A stretch of DNA of 64,000 nt from Planctomycetaceae bacterium (GCA_020426325.1 JAGQQG010000001.1:62001-126000), one strand, 5' to 3'; positions 17,832 to 27,450 are shown, counted from the first letter of the stretch. Program-made: numbers and translations. Notes: generated from the letters alone by a model not told the origin.

Positions 17832-20078
17832 ATGGCTTCGTTCGTGACTGCCGTTGATCATGACCGATTCCGACGCCTTGGGTTGTCCGTTTCGTTTGTA
17901 TGGCTGCTCTGTGCCTGCCAGACGTTTGGGGCTTCGCCTGAAGGCCCCTTCAGCTTTGTGCATGATGTTGAGCCGGTGTTGACCAAGGCGGGATGCAACG
18001 GCGGTGTCTGCCATGCCAAGGCAGGGGGAGGGCAGAACGGTTTTCAACTCTCGTTACTCGGCTTTGAACCGGAATACGACTATGACAGCGTGGTGAAGGA
18101 TGCCCGCGGTCGACGTATCTTCCCCGCCGCACCTGAGCAGAGTCTGCTGTTGATGAAAGCCAGCGGTCAGATCCCGCATGGCGGTGGGGTGCGACTCGTT
18201 CCGGATTCCGATGGGTATCGGTTGCTTCACGCATGGATTACTCAGGGGGCACCCTACGGTGATGGATCAGAGCCGGACCTCGTGTCGGTCTCGGTCGTGC
18301 CGGACCGGGGGATGGTGCCAAGGGGAGGCGAGCAACAACTGACGGCCACGGCCACGTACTCCGACGGCAGCACGCGTGACGTGACCGCGCTCGCTCTCTA
18401 CGAGTCGAACGCCGAGGCGATGGCGGATGTCTCATCCTCAGGTCTGGTGCACGTCAAAGATGTTCCGGGCAACGTCGCAGTGATGGTCCGCTATCAGGGC
18501 AAGGTCGCCGTCTTCACGGCAGCAGTGCCGTTGGGAGCAACCGTCAACAACCTGCCGGAGGCGAGGAACTTCATTGATGAGCATGTCTTCGCCAACCTTC
18601 AGGAGATCGGCATCCCCCCGTCACCCGTCTGTGATGATGCAACGTTTGTGCGGCGCGTGTCGCTCGACATCGCGGGCCGTCTGCCGACTCAGGAAGAGAC
18701 AATTGAGTTTCTGGAGAGGACCGAAGCCGACAAGCGGGATCAATGGATTGAGAAGTTGCTGCAAAGTCCGGGCTACGCGGACTTCTTCGCAAACAAGTGG
18801 ACGTCCCTGCTGAAGAACCGCCGCGATGACGCCAGTGACATCACATCCAACTTCGCCTTTCATGCGTGGATTCGAGACAGTCTGCTGGCGAATGTGCCCT
18901 ACGATCAGCTGGTGCGGGAACTCCTCGCAGCGACAGGCACAGTGATCGGGAATCCTCCCGTCGCCTGGTACAAGCGTGTGAAAGACCCAAAGGAACAGTT
19001 GGAAGACGTCGCCCAGTTGTTCCTGGGAGTACGGATGCAGTGTGCCCAGTGCCACCATCACCCCTTCGAGAGATGGAGTCAGGATGACTATTACAGCCTG
19101 TCCGCCTTCTTCTCGCAGGTGGGACGCAAGCCGACCGGTGTGCGGGGAGAAGATCTCATTTTCCACCAGCGGGGCATCGCCACGACCAAGAATGTCAAGT
19201 CGGGCGAGTCGCTCGTGCCCGCTGCTCTGGGGGACGACGTGGGTGCGATCCCCGCGGATGAAGACCCCCGGCTGAGGCTGGCGGACTGGATGAGTTCACC
19301 GGACAACCCGTTCTTTGCCAAAGCGGTTGTTAATCGCTACTGGAAGCATTTCTTCAAACGGGGACTCATTGAGCCGGAAGACGACATTCGGGACACGAAC
19401 CCGCCGACGAATCCGGAACTGCTGGCAGCCTTGGAGAAGCACTTCATCGAGAGTGGATTTGACCTGAAGGAACTCGTGCGGGTGATCACGCAGTCGCAGG
19501 CGTATCAACTGAGTGCGATGCCGAACGAACACAATCTGGTCGATCAGCAGAACTACTCACGGTACTACCCCCGTCGCATGCAGGCGGAGGTGCTGTTCGA
19601 TGCGATTGACGATCTGACCGGAGCGAAGACCACGTTCGCCAATTTGCCGCCCGGGACGCGTGCAGTTGCTCTGCCGGACAACAGCTACAACAAGGCCTCA
19701 GCCTTCCTGCAAGTGTTTGGCCGTCCCGACAGTGCGAGCGTCTGTGAGTGTGAACGCGTGCAATCGTCGAGTCTGGCGCAGAGCCTGCATTTGATCAACT
19801 CCGCAGAGATGAAATCCAAGCTGGCCGCGGGTGATGGTCGCGCAGCCACGATGGCAACTGCGGACATGCCGATCGACGTGAAGGTGACCGAACTGTATCT
19901 GGCCGCCTTCTCTCGCAAGCCGACCGCTGAGGAACTGCAGATGGCGGTTCAATATCTCACCGAACCGGTTCTCGATGCGGAGGGAAACCCGCTCGATGAG
20001 TCACAGACCGCTCAGCAGAACCTCCAGGATTTGATCTGGGCGTTGGTCAATACCAAGGAATTCCTGTTCAACCACTGA
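17832..20078 (+). CDS. PSD1-type protein (cytochrome-like, Big_2, DUF1549, DUF1553)
   Basis: A signal peptide (LGLSVSFVWLLCACQTFGAS) is followed by a planctomycete cytochrome-like domain with a CNGGVCH motif (CX4CH), a bacterial Ig-like domain (about residues 155-235), then DUF1549 (RRVSLDIAGRLPTQEE, MQCAQCHHHPFERW) and DUF1553 (VVNRYWKHFFKRGLIEPEDD). Such proteins are secreted, in large paralogous families, and almost always accompany DUF1501 genes, as here. The function is not established. I choose ATG 17832; an in-frame GTG at 17790 would add 14 residues before the signal peptide. It is the first gene of a three-gene operon, with 7 nt to the next start. Confidence 0.9.
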   Translation: MASFVTAVDHDRFRRLGLSVSFVWLLCACQTFGASPEGPFSFVHDVEPVLTKAGCNGGVCHAKAGGGQNGFQLSLLGFEPEYDYDSVVKDARGRRIFPAAPEQSLLLMKASGQIPHGGGVRLVPDSDGYRLLHAWITQGAPYGDGSEPDLVSVSVVPDRGMVPRGGEQQLTATATYSDGSTRDVTALALYESNAEAMADVSSSGLVHVKDVPGNVAVMVRYQGKVAVFTAAVPLGATVNNLPEARNFIDEHVFANLQEIGIPPSPVCDDATFVRRVSLDIAGRLPTQEETIEFLERTEADKRDQWIEKLLQSPGYADFFANKWTSLLKNRRDDASDITSNFAFHAWIRDSLLANVPYDQLVRELLAATGTVIGNPPVAWYKRVKDPKEQLEDVAQLFLGVRMQCAQCHHHPFERWSQDDYYSLSAFFSQVGRKPTGVRGEDLIFHQRGIATTKNVKSGESLVPAALGDDVGAIPADEDPRLRLADWMSSPDNPFFAKAVVNRYWKHFFKRGLIEPEDDIRDTNPPTNPELLAALEKHFIESGFDLKELVRVITQSQAYQLSAMPNEHNLVDQQNYSRYYPRRMQAEVLFDAIDDLTGAKTTFANLPPGTRAVALPDNSYNKASAFLQVFGRPDSASVCECERVQSSSLAQSLHLINSAEMKSKLAAGDGRAATMATADMPIDVKVTELYLAAFSRKPTAEELQMAVQYLTEPVLDAEGNPLDESQTAQQNLQDLIWALVNTKEFLFNH

Positions 20079-20085
20079 TGGCACC

Positions 20086-22377
20086 ATGAATCATCTTGTC
20101 AGTTTCGAGACTCGGGTAACGATCAAGCGATGTGTATTCGCATTGGTTGGATGTTGCCTCACGCTGATGTTGATGTCGTCGGAGACCTGCGGACAGGCCG
20201 TCTGTCTGCCGGCTCCGCGCTTGCTGACGACAACACCGATGGGAGGACAGGTCGGTTCGACCGTCGAGGTGACAATTACCGGCGACAATATTGAGGATGC
20301 GGACCTGTTGAGTTTCTCGCATCCGGGGATCACCGCGACCCCCAAGTTGGATGATTCAGGCGAGCCGATTGCTAACGAGTATGTTGTAACCATTGCAGAG
20401 GACTGTCCGCTCGGTCTGCACGAGGCTCGGGTGATGACACGTCTGGGGCTCTCGACTTCGCGGGTGTTCACCGTGGGCGAACTGCCGGAGGTGACGCAGC
20501 TTTCACCCAATACGACGCTCGAGACCGCGATGCCGTTGCAGGTCGACACCGTCTGCAACGCGAAGATGTCCAACCAGGCAGTCGATTACTACACCTTTCA
20601 AGCAGAGGAAGGACAGCGAATTATCGTCGACTGTGCCGCGAAGGGGGGAGACTCGAAGCTGAACGCAGTGCTCATCGTTGCGGATGCTGAGGGGAACGAC
20701 CTCGTCGTCGAACGCAGAGGCGGAGCGGTCGACTTCACTGTTCCCGAAGCCGGAACGTATGTCGTCAAAGTGCACGACCTGACCTTCAAGGGTGGTCCCG
20801 ACTACTTCTATCGCCTCGTGCTCCAAACGGCGGCAGAGGGTGAGATGGTTCCGAGGCTGCCTTCGACGTCGTTGGTCAGTTCGTTCTCGTGGCCACCACC
20901 TGGGTTGACTGACGAAACGCTGATCCCCGAGGTCGAGCCGAATAATCTGCAGGCAGAGTCGCAGCAGATTACGCTGCCGTGTGACATCAGCGGGAGCTTT
21001 TTCCCGGCAGCCGATGTCGATACGTTCGAGTTCACAGCGAAGAAGGGGGAGGTCTGGTGGATCGAGGTTGCATCCGAGCGGCTGGGGTTGCCCACCGATC
21101 CGTCAATCGTCGTCCAGCACGTGAGTGGCGACGGTGAAGAGGAAAAGTTGACAGATGTCGTGGAACTCAGCGACATCGGTAGCCCGGTCAAGGTTTCCAG
21201 CAATGGCTACTCTTACGACGGTCCGCCGTACAACGCGGGGTCGACCGATAGTCTGGGCAAACTCGAAATTGCTGAGGATGGTGTTCACCGCCTGCAACTG
21301 CTCGATCTGTTTGGTGGCACGAGAAACGATCCTCGCAACGTCTATCGTCTGATCATCCGTAAAGCGGCTCCGGACTTTGCCCTCGTTGGATGGGCACTCC
21401 ATATGAATCTGCGGAACGGTGATCGCAATGCCCTCTCCAAACCAATCGCTCTGCGCGGCGGAGCAACAATCCCGCTTGAAGTGGTCGTTGTGCGTCGAGA
21501 TGGATTCGATGGAGAAATTGAACTGTCGATGGACAACCTGCCCGCTGGGGTGACGGCCACGGGATTGAAGATTCCTGCCGGACAGTCCAAAGGCATTATG
21601 CTCGTCACAGCTGCGGAAGATGCTCCGCGTGGATTCACAAGTGCGACGTTCATTGGGCAAGCGATGATCGACGGCGAGACGGTCACTCGCCCCTGCCGTT
21701 TGGCATCGATGGCCTGGCCTGTGCCTGATGCCTGGGGCGAGATTCCCAGCCCTCGACTGCTGGCAGACGTCCCCGTGTCTGTGTGCGGAACAGAATTCTC
21801 TCCCCTCACGATCGCTCCGGCAGAGGACAAGGTGTGGGAAGTCACAGCAGGCGAAAAGCTGACGATCCCATTGAAGCTCATCAAACGCTGCGATTTCTCG
21901 GGAGCGAATATCAAATTGTCGACATACGGGACCGGCTTCGACGGGGCGTCAGCGTTCGAGGTCTCCTTAAACGAGGAAATGGCGGAGGTCGTCTACGATC
22001 TGGAAAAACTGAAGACAGCCCCGGGCGAGTACAAAGCGGCTGTCTACGGATACGCGGTGGCCAAGTATCGGGACAACCCGGACGCAATCGCTGTCGCAGA
22101 GGTCTTGCTTGCTCGATCTCAGGACGAAGCCAAGATCGCGGCTGACGAGGCGGCTGCTCTCGCAGAGGCAGTGACCACGGCTACGGATGAATTGAAAGCT
22201 GAAGCTGAGGCTGCCGCAGCGCAGGCTGCTGAGCGTCAGAAAGCAGCAGAAGCCGCCGTCGCAGCGGCCGAGAAACAGGTTCAGGCAGCGACAGCACGGG
22301 CTCAGCCCAAAGACATTGTCGACATCATCGTCTCGACTCCCATCACGGTCCGCGTCAATCCGGCGGAGGAACAATGA
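20086..22377 (+). CDS. Secreted protein with PPC (bacterial pre-peptidase C-terminal) domains
   Basis: A signal peptide (FALVGCCLTLMLMSSETCGQA) leads into an IPT-like beta domain (MGGQVGSTVEVTITGDNIED), then two PPC-type beta sandwiches recognised by DYYTFQAEEGQRIIVD ... YVVKVHD and VDTFEFTAKKGEVWWIE. The last 80 residues are an Ala/Glu/Lys-rich helix (repeating AEAAAAQAAERQKAAEA), probably a coiled coil, and the protein ends with a short beta-like tail. It belongs with the flanking PSD1 and DUF1501 genes; a role in binding or presenting polymer at the cell surface is a guess. It overlaps the next gene by 4 nt (ATGA). Confidence 0.85.
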   Translation: MNHLVSFETRVTIKRCVFALVGCCLTLMLMSSETCGQAVCLPAPRLLTTTPMGGQVGSTVEVTITGDNIEDADLLSFSHPGITATPKLDDSGEPIANEYVVTIAEDCPLGLHEARVMTRLGLSTSRVFTVGELPEVTQLSPNTTLETAMPLQVDTVCNAKMSNQAVDYYTFQAEEGQRIIVDCAAKGGDSKLNAVLIVADAEGNDLVVERRGGAVDFTVPEAGTYVVKVHDLTFKGGPDYFYRLVLQTAAEGEMVPRLPSTSLVSSFSWPPPGLTDETLIPEVEPNNLQAESQQITLPCDISGSFFPAADVDTFEFTAKKGEVWWIEVASERLGLPTDPSIVVQHVSGDGEEEKLTDVVELSDIGSPVKVSSNGYSYDGPPYNAGSTDSLGKLEIAEDGVHRLQLLDLFGGTRNDPRNVYRLIIRKAAPDFALVGWALHMNLRNGDRNALSKPIALRGGATIPLEVVVVRRDGFDGEIELSMDNLPAGVTATGLKIPAGQSKGIMLVTAAEDAPRGFTSATFIGQAMIDGETVTRPCRLASMAWPVPDAWGEIPSPRLLADVPVSVCGTEFSPLTIAPAEDKVWEVTAGEKLTIPLKLIKRCDFSGANIKLSTYGTGFDGASAFEVSLNEEMAEVVYDLEKLKTAPGEYKAAVYGYAVAKYRDNPDAIAVAEVLLARSQDEAKIAADEAAALAEAVTTATDELKAEAEAAAAQAAERQKAAEAAVAAAEKQVQAATARAQPKDIVDIIVSTPITVRVNPAEEQ

Positions 22378-23789
22378 GCCATCCTTTCCATGCATCAAAC
22401 GTGCTGTGTCCCGGTCCGGAGACACGTCGCGGGTTCTTGAGAATGGGACTCGCCGGGTTCGCCTCGCTCAGCCTGCCGGGCGTCCTGCGACTTCGTGCGG
22501 ACAGTCCTGAGCAGTCCCGCGAGAGGACTGCCGTCATCATGGTCTGGAAGCCGGGCGGATGTTCTCACATCGATACCTACGATCCCAAGCCTGAGGCGGC
22601 GAGCGAGTATCGCGGGCCGTTCAGCACCATCTCCACGAAAGTCCCCGGCCTGCAGTTCACGGAGTTGCTCCCTATGCAGGCTCAGATCGCGGACAAGTTC
22701 ACCGTCCTGCGTTCGATGCGACAGACGGCCGGGGGGCATCCGGCCGGGTCGATGCAGATGCTCTCAGGTGATCCCGACACTCGTGACAAGCCCAAGCCGA
22801 AGTACCCGGACTGGATGTCGGTCGTCTACTACCTGCGTGCACAGGAGGGGCCACGCACGAATCCGCTGCCTGCGTATGTGGGGATCAACCCGCCTACGGA
22901 ATATAACGGTCCGGCATACGTGGGAGAGGCATATTCACCGTTTTCTGTGACGGGAGATCCCAACGAGCCGAACTTTGAAGTGCCGAACATCGGTCTCTCG
23001 AATGCTGCGGAAGTGACGCATCTTGGACGAAGGTCTTCACTGCGCGAGAATCTGGACAACCTCGAACGGGCCTTCGATCAGGCAGGCGAGTTGCAGGCGC
23101 TGGATGAGTTCGAGACACAGGCGATGACGCTGCTGACGAATCCGAAGACCAAGGATGCGTTCGATCTCACTCAGGAGGATGACCGCACTCGTGATCGTTA
23201 TGGCCGTAACTCCTGGGGGCAGCAACTACTGATGGCCCGTCGTCTGGTGGAGGCAGGGGTCGACGTGCTGACGTCCAGCCTGCGGGGGCCGCTGTGTGGT
23301 CGCGTGGGCAACTGGGATGATCATGCGGTGAACCATCATGTCTTCGATGCTCTTCGATTCCGTGCGAAGGCATACGATCAGGCGGTCTCTGCGCTGATCG
23401 AGGACATCTACGAACGAGGTCTCGACAAACGGGTTTTGGTCGTAGTCACGGGTGAGTTCGGTCGCACGCCGAAGATCAACTACGACGCCAGCACCGGAGC
23501 CGGGAACGCGAGTGCCCCGGCCGGCACCAAGCAGCCGGGTCGAGATCACTGGCCGCGCGGATTCTCGAACATCTGGGCCGGGGGTGGCATCGAAACGGGG
23601 CGATTCATCGGTGCGACGGACAAATTGGGTGAAGACGCGGTCGAACGCGTCTGCAGTGCGGGTGATTTCCTCGCAACCATCTATCATCATCTGGGTATCG
23701 ACTCGTCGAAGGTGTTCATCAAGGACTTCAACGGTCGCCCGACTCCCATTGTGGATCACGGAAAACCGATTCAGGAGTTGATTGGCTGA
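22374..23789 (+). CDS. DUF1501 protein, Tat-exported, sulfatase-like fold
   Basis: A twin-arginine signal TRRGFLRMGLAGFASLSLPG begins the protein, followed by the DUF1501 core: AVIMVWKPGGCSHIDTYDPK, ... SMRQTAGGHPAGS and VVVTGEFGRTPKIN with RDHWPRGFSNIWAGGG. The fold is related to alkaline phosphatase/sulfatase enzymes and metal-binding residues are recognisable, but no substrate is known. The 4-nt overlap with the PPC gene indicates translational coupling in the PSD1-PPC-DUF1501 operon. Confidence 0.93.
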   Translation: MSHPFHASNVLCPGPETRRGFLRMGLAGFASLSLPGVLRLRADSPEQSRERTAVIMVWKPGGCSHIDTYDPKPEAASEYRGPFSTISTKVPGLQFTELLPMQAQIADKFTVLRSMRQTAGGHPAGSMQMLSGDPDTRDKPKPKYPDWMSVVYYLRAQEGPRTNPLPAYVGINPPTEYNGPAYVGEAYSPFSVTGDPNEPNFEVPNIGLSNAAEVTHLGRRSSLRENLDNLERAFDQAGELQALDEFETQAMTLLTNPKTKDAFDLTQEDDRTRDRYGRNSWGQQLLMARRLVEAGVDVLTSSLRGPLCGRVGNWDDHAVNHHVFDALRFRAKAYDQAVSALIEDIYERGLDKRVLVVVTGEFGRTPKINYDASTGAGNASAPAGTKQPGRDHWPRGFSNIWAGGGIETGRFIGATDKLGEDAVERVCSAGDFLATIYHHLGIDSSKVFIKDFNGRPTPIVDHGKPIQELIG

Positions 23790-23957
23790 CTCATTGCGAC
23801 AGTCGACCAGGGTTTTTCATCGCGTATGCGGATGAGCGACGACTGTCGTTGATTTCGCTTAACTGGGCCACGACAATCACCTCTCCGGGAACCGGGTGGG
23901 TCAACTCCCGTCATGCAATGGTTGAGAGTACAACCTTCCAGCAGCGGAGGTCGCAAC

Positions 23958-24869
23958 GTGGCTTGGATATCGATCGCACTGTTGATCAGTATGAATACGG
24001 CACTCTCCGAACCGGGCGATCATTACCGAACGCTGCAAGTTGATGAACGGGATCGGGATTATTTGCTGCATATTCCCGAATCGTACGACCCAATGAGTCC
24101 CACACCAGTTGTTCTCATCCTGCATGGTGCAGGAACGGACGCTGACATCACTGTGAAGTTCACCGGCATGACGGCGAAGTCGGAAGAAGTGGGATTCATC
24201 GCGGTCTATCCGAACGGGACCGGCAGGAAGCCGCTCTACCACTGGAATGCGGGAGGAGAATCGACTCCGTTTCGGGCCAACGACGCGGATGATGTGAAGT
24301 ACATCTCTTGTGTGCTCGATGACGTGGAAAGCATCGTCAACGTTGACCGGCAACGGGTCTTTGCGACGGGCATGTCCAACGGTGGCATGATGTGCTATCG
24401 GCTGGCTGACGAAATGTCGGACCGTATCGCTGCGATTGCTCCGGTGGCCGGGACCATGATCATTGAAGAGGCTGATCCGCCGCGGCCTGTCCCAGTGCTT
24501 CACTTTCAGGGGATGGACGACCGTCTGGTCCCGCCGGATGGTCCCGGCAAGTGGACCCCCAAGTTCCTGTCGTTCAAGTCGCTGGACGAAACGGTTTCCA
24601 TCTGGTGCCGAGTCAACGGGTGTCCCGACTCTCCGGAGGTCTTCAAGCTTCCGAAGCTCAAGAAGGACGGCACGTCTGTGACGAGGAAAACGTATGGGCC
24701 GGGGCTCGCTGATTCGGAAGTGATCGTCTATGAGATCGCAGGGGGTGGACATACTTGGCCAGGGGAGGTGTCGCCGTTCAAGCTGCTGGGCAGATCGACC
24801 TTCGATATCAAGGCCAATGATCTGATCTGGGAGTTCTTCCAGCGGCATCCCATGCCTGCGACCCCGTGA
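23958..24869 (+). CDS. LpqC/PHB-depolymerase-family secreted esterase
   Basis: An alpha/beta hydrolase with YLLHIPESYDP, VVLILHGAGTDAD (oxyanion region), nucleophile elbow GMSNGGM, acid-containing HFQGMDDRLVPPDG and catalytic-His motif GGGHTWPGE. This is the pattern of the LpqC family of polyester or feruloyl esterases. The frame is open from 23913, but GTG 23958 is preferred: GGAGG at 23946-23950 precedes it by 7 nt, and it gives a clean signal peptide (MAWISIALLISMNTALSE). The gene overlaps the following hpnE start by one base or a few bases, suggesting one transcript. Confidence 0.85.
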   Translation: MAWISIALLISMNTALSEPGDHYRTLQVDERDRDYLLHIPESYDPMSPTPVVLILHGAGTDADITVKFTGMTAKSEEVGFIAVYPNGTGRKPLYHWNAGGESTPFRANDADDVKYISCVLDDVESIVNVDRQRVFATGMSNGGMMCYRLADEMSDRIAAIAPVAGTMIIEEADPPRPVPVLHFQGMDDRLVPPDGPGKWTPKFLSFKSLDETVSIWCRVNGCPDSPEVFKLPKLKKDGTSVTRKTYGPGLADSEVIVYEIAGGGHTWPGEVSPFKLLGRSTFDIKANDLIWEFFQRHPMPATP

Positions 24870-26464
24870 TGGCCCCAGGACAAACGAGCAAGATGGGATC
24901 AAGGGTTGTCGTTGTCGGTGGCGGACTCGCGGGACTGTCTGCCGCAGCCGTGCTGACTCAGCAGGGTCTCGCAGTCACGCTGCTGGAATCGCGACCGCGC
25001 CTGGGTGGGCGTGCAGGGTCCTTTCTCGACAACGAAACGGGCGAATGGATCGACACATGCCAGCACGTCGGCATGGGGTGCTGCACGAATCTGTTGCACT
25101 TCACTCGTTTGGTGGGGATTGACGATTTGTTCCGCGAAGAGCGGGAACTGACGTTCATCGGCCCCCAAGGTGAACGATGCCGATTTCGAGACAACATTGG
25201 CCCCGCACCGTTCCATCTCACGCGGGCATTGATGGGACTTCGATATCTGACGCTGGGCGAAAAAGTGCGGCTGGGACTCGACCTTCGCAGACTCGCGCAT
25301 GCTCGTTGGGCGAAAGCGAACGACATCTCGTTTGAGGACTGGTTGTTGAAACACAGCCGGTCGAGGGATCTCCGTGATCGGTTCTGGGACGTCATCCTCG
25401 TCAGTGCGCTGAGTGACACAACCTCACGGATAAGTGTTTCCGCGGCGAGAAAAGTGTTTGTCGACGGGTTTCTCTCGCACCGGTCAGGATGGCGGGTGTT
25501 GCTGCCCACCGCACCTTTGGATGAGATCTATGGTCAACGACTGACCAATTGGCTGACTTCGCGTGGGGCTACCGTTCTCATGCAGACAGGGATAACTCAG
25601 CTCGAAGAGCAGGAGGGGCGAGTGAGTGGTGCTCGATTGCGATCAGGCGAGTTGATGAGAGCGGATGAGGTTATCCTTGCGGTGCCGTGGCATCGTCTGG
25701 CAGACATCGTGCCCCCGTCGCTGGTAAATCATCCGACGGTGGAAGCTGCATCGCAACTGAAATCTGCATCCATCTCCAGCGTGCATTTGTGGTTCGACCG
25801 ACCGGTGATCGATGTGCCTCATGCAGCATTGATCGGACGGTTGAGCCAGTGGGTGTTTGCGAGGGTTGAGAGTCAAGGAATGAGAGTTGAGAGTCAAACG
25901 ACAGTTCCCAGTGAGCAGGGGGGAAGTCATCGGCCAACTGAATTCTCAGATCTCGGATGCGACCACTCACCACAGGCAACTAACAACGGACCACTGACAA
26001 CGGACCGATTACCACTCTCCACTCACCACTCACCACTCACCTATCTGCAGGTAGTGATCAGTGCGAGTCATGAGGTGAGTGCGAAACCGCGAGCGGAGGT
26101 GATAGCGGAGGTCCTGCGAGAACTGGGTGAAATCTGGCCTGCGATCCGGGAAGCCAGTCTCGTTCATGGGCGGGTGGTGACCGAACATCGTGCCGTGTTC
26201 TCTCCGCTGCCGGGAAGTGAGGCGCAGCGTCCCGTTCAGCAGTCGCCGATTCCGAATCTCCAGTTGGCAGGAGACTGGACGCGCACCGGATGGCCCGCGA
26301 CGATGGAAGGAGCCGTCCGAAGCGGATACCTTGCGGCAGAGAATGTGCTCAGGCGTCAGGGACAGAGCGTTTCGTTTGTGCAACCGGGACTGCCTGTCAG
26401 TCGCACGGCGAGTGTGCTGTTTGGAATCAGAGGTGATGGGATGCAGAGCAGGACGCAAGGATGA
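24869..26464 (+). CDS. hpnE: Hydroxysqualene dehydroxylase HpnE with in-frame repeat insertion
   Basis: An N-terminal FAD-binding motif VVVVGGGLAGLSAAAVL, RPRLGGRAGSF, and a C-terminal LAGDWTRTGWPATMEGAVRSG mark the squalene-associated FAD-dependent desaturase (HpnE) that converts hydroxysqualene to squalene for hopanoids or carotenoids. No HpnC/HpnD lies in the window. Residues about 331-391 are not part of the family: they are encoded by a 7-nt-periodic repeat (25861-26040) and read like low-complexity peptide (NNGPLTTDRLPLSTHHSPLT). Conserved sequence resumes at LQVVISASHEVS. Starts GTG 24866 or ATG 24893 are alternatives. It overlaps the esterase gene and the downstream channel gene (ATGA at 26461). 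Confidence 0.88.
   Translation: MAPGQTSKMGSRVVVVGGGLAGLSAAAVLTQQGLAVTLLESRPRLGGRAGSFLDNETGEWIDTCQHVGMGCCTNLLHFTRLVGIDDLFREERELTFIGPQGERCRFRDNIGPAPFHLTRALMGLRYLTLGEKVRLGLDLRRLAHARWAKANDISFEDWLLKHSRSRDLRDRFWDVILVSALSDTTSRISVSAARKVFVDGFLSHRSGWRVLLPTAPLDEIYGQRLTNWLTSRGATVLMQTGITQLEEQEGRVSGARLRSGELMRADEVILAVPWHRLADIVPPSLVNHPTVEAASQLKSASISSVHLWFDRPVIDVPHAALIGRLSQWVFARVESQGMRVESQTTVPSEQGGSHRPTEFSDLGCDHSPQATNNGPLTTDRLPLSTHHSPLTYLQVVISASHEVSAKPRAEVIAEVLRELGEIWPAIREASLVHGRVVTEHRAVFSPLPGSEAQRPVQQSPIPNLQLAGDWTRTGWPATMEGAVRSGYLAAENVLRRQGQSVSFVQPGLPVSRTASVLFGIRGDGMQSRTQG
25861..26040. repeat. 7-nt repeat pair inside hpnE
   Basis: The left part (25861-25895) has GAGGGTT, GAGAGTC, AAGGAAT, GAGAGTT, GAGAGTC. 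The right part is eleven consecutive 7-nt units from 25964 to 26040, including AACGGAC, CACTGAC, AACGGAC, CACTCTC and three CACTCAC. The two parts are of reverse-complement type, as in the intergenic copies. The length keeps the hpnE frame open. Confidence 0.85.
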
Positions 26465-27450
26465 AACGGGTACGCTTGATCGCAGGCCTCTTGTTAGGGC
26501 TGACCGGTATCGGCACGGTGGGATTCCATCTCACGACGGGACGGGGCTGGCTGGAATCGGTGTACCTCTCGGTGATCACGCTGACCACTGTCGGCTCAAG
26601 AGATGGTGGACAGACACCTGCCGCAATGGTCTTTACGATGGCCTATCTGGTCGGCGGACTGAGCATCTTCACTTACAGTGCATTTCAGTTGGGGCAGTTT
26701 GTCGTCAACGTCGAGTTTCGCAGAATGCTGGAGAGACGTCGCATGGAGAAAGAGATCCGGAAGTTGAACAAACACTTTATCGTCTGCGGCATGGGCCGGA
26801 TGGGCACGACGATCTGCGAGTTTCTCGCACAGCGAAGGAAGCCGTTCGTTGCAATCGATACCCAGAGTGAGGTGGTCGAAGAAGCGTGTCGCGAGCGCGG
26901 CTGGCATGCGATTGTGGGCGATTCGACGGATGATGCGGTGCTCAAGGATGCGGGAATCGAGCGAGCGACGGGGCTGGCAACCGTCCTGCCTACCGATGCG
27001 GACAACGTCTATGTCATCCTGACAGCACGCATGCTGTCATCGAATCTGCAGATCGTGGCTCGTGCGAGTGAGCCGAAGGCGATCGAAAAAATGGAGCGAG
27101 CCGGGGCGACGCGGGTCATCAGTCCGTTCTCCAGCGGGGCGGTCAAGATGGCCCGGTTCATGCTCAGCCCAAGCGTGGAGGACTTCCTGGAGATTACCGA
27201 CAGCGGCGGCAGCGAGCTGGAATTGGCAGACATTCAGATTGATGCCGACAGTCCGTACATCGGAAAGTCGCTGATGGAAACCGATCTGCGGAACAGTGGC
27301 GTGATGATCATCGGCATCCGCAGAGCGAACGGCGAACGACTCCTGCCTCCTGCGGGGACCGCAGTCATTCAGGCGGGTGACAGTCTGTTTGCATTCGGGA
27401 GCAGCGAGGCGGTCAACAATATGACGGGGTTGACGTCGAGTGAGTCTTAA
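26461..27450 (+). CDS. Two-TM potassium channel with RCK (TrkA-N/TrkA-C) domains, unusual filter
   Basis: Two membrane helices flank a pore helix (SVYLSVITLTTVG), followed by an RCK module: Rossmann HFIVCGMGRMGTTICEFLA with the NAD-type acidic VAIDTQ, and a C-terminal TrkA-C domain (ELELADIQIDADSPYIGKSL). Such proteins are ligand-gated K+ channels of the MthK/Kch type. The selectivity filter reads TTVGSRDG instead of TVGYGD, so the Tyr and second Gly are replaced. The gene overlaps hpnE by 4 nt. Confidence 0.85.
   Translation: MKRVRLIAGLLLGLTGIGTVGFHLTTGRGWLESVYLSVITLTTVGSRDGGQTPAAMVFTMAYLVGGLSIFTYSAFQLGQFVVNVEFRRMLERRRMEKEIRKLNKHFIVCGMGRMGTTICEFLAQRRKPFVAIDTQSEVVEEACRERGWHAIVGDSTDDAVLKDAGIERATGLATVLPTDADNVYVILTARMLSSNLQIVARASEPKAIEKMERAGATRVISPFSSGAVKMARFMLSPSVEDFLEITDSGGSELELADIQIDADSPYIGKSLMETDLRNSGVMIIGIRRANGERLLPPAGTAVIQAGDSLFAFGSSEAVNNMTGLTSSES

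Noticed and set aside
23799-23855. GCGACAGTCG/CGACTGTCGT inverted pair after the DUF1501 gene as terminator
   Set aside because: Loop too long and no T run after the second arm.
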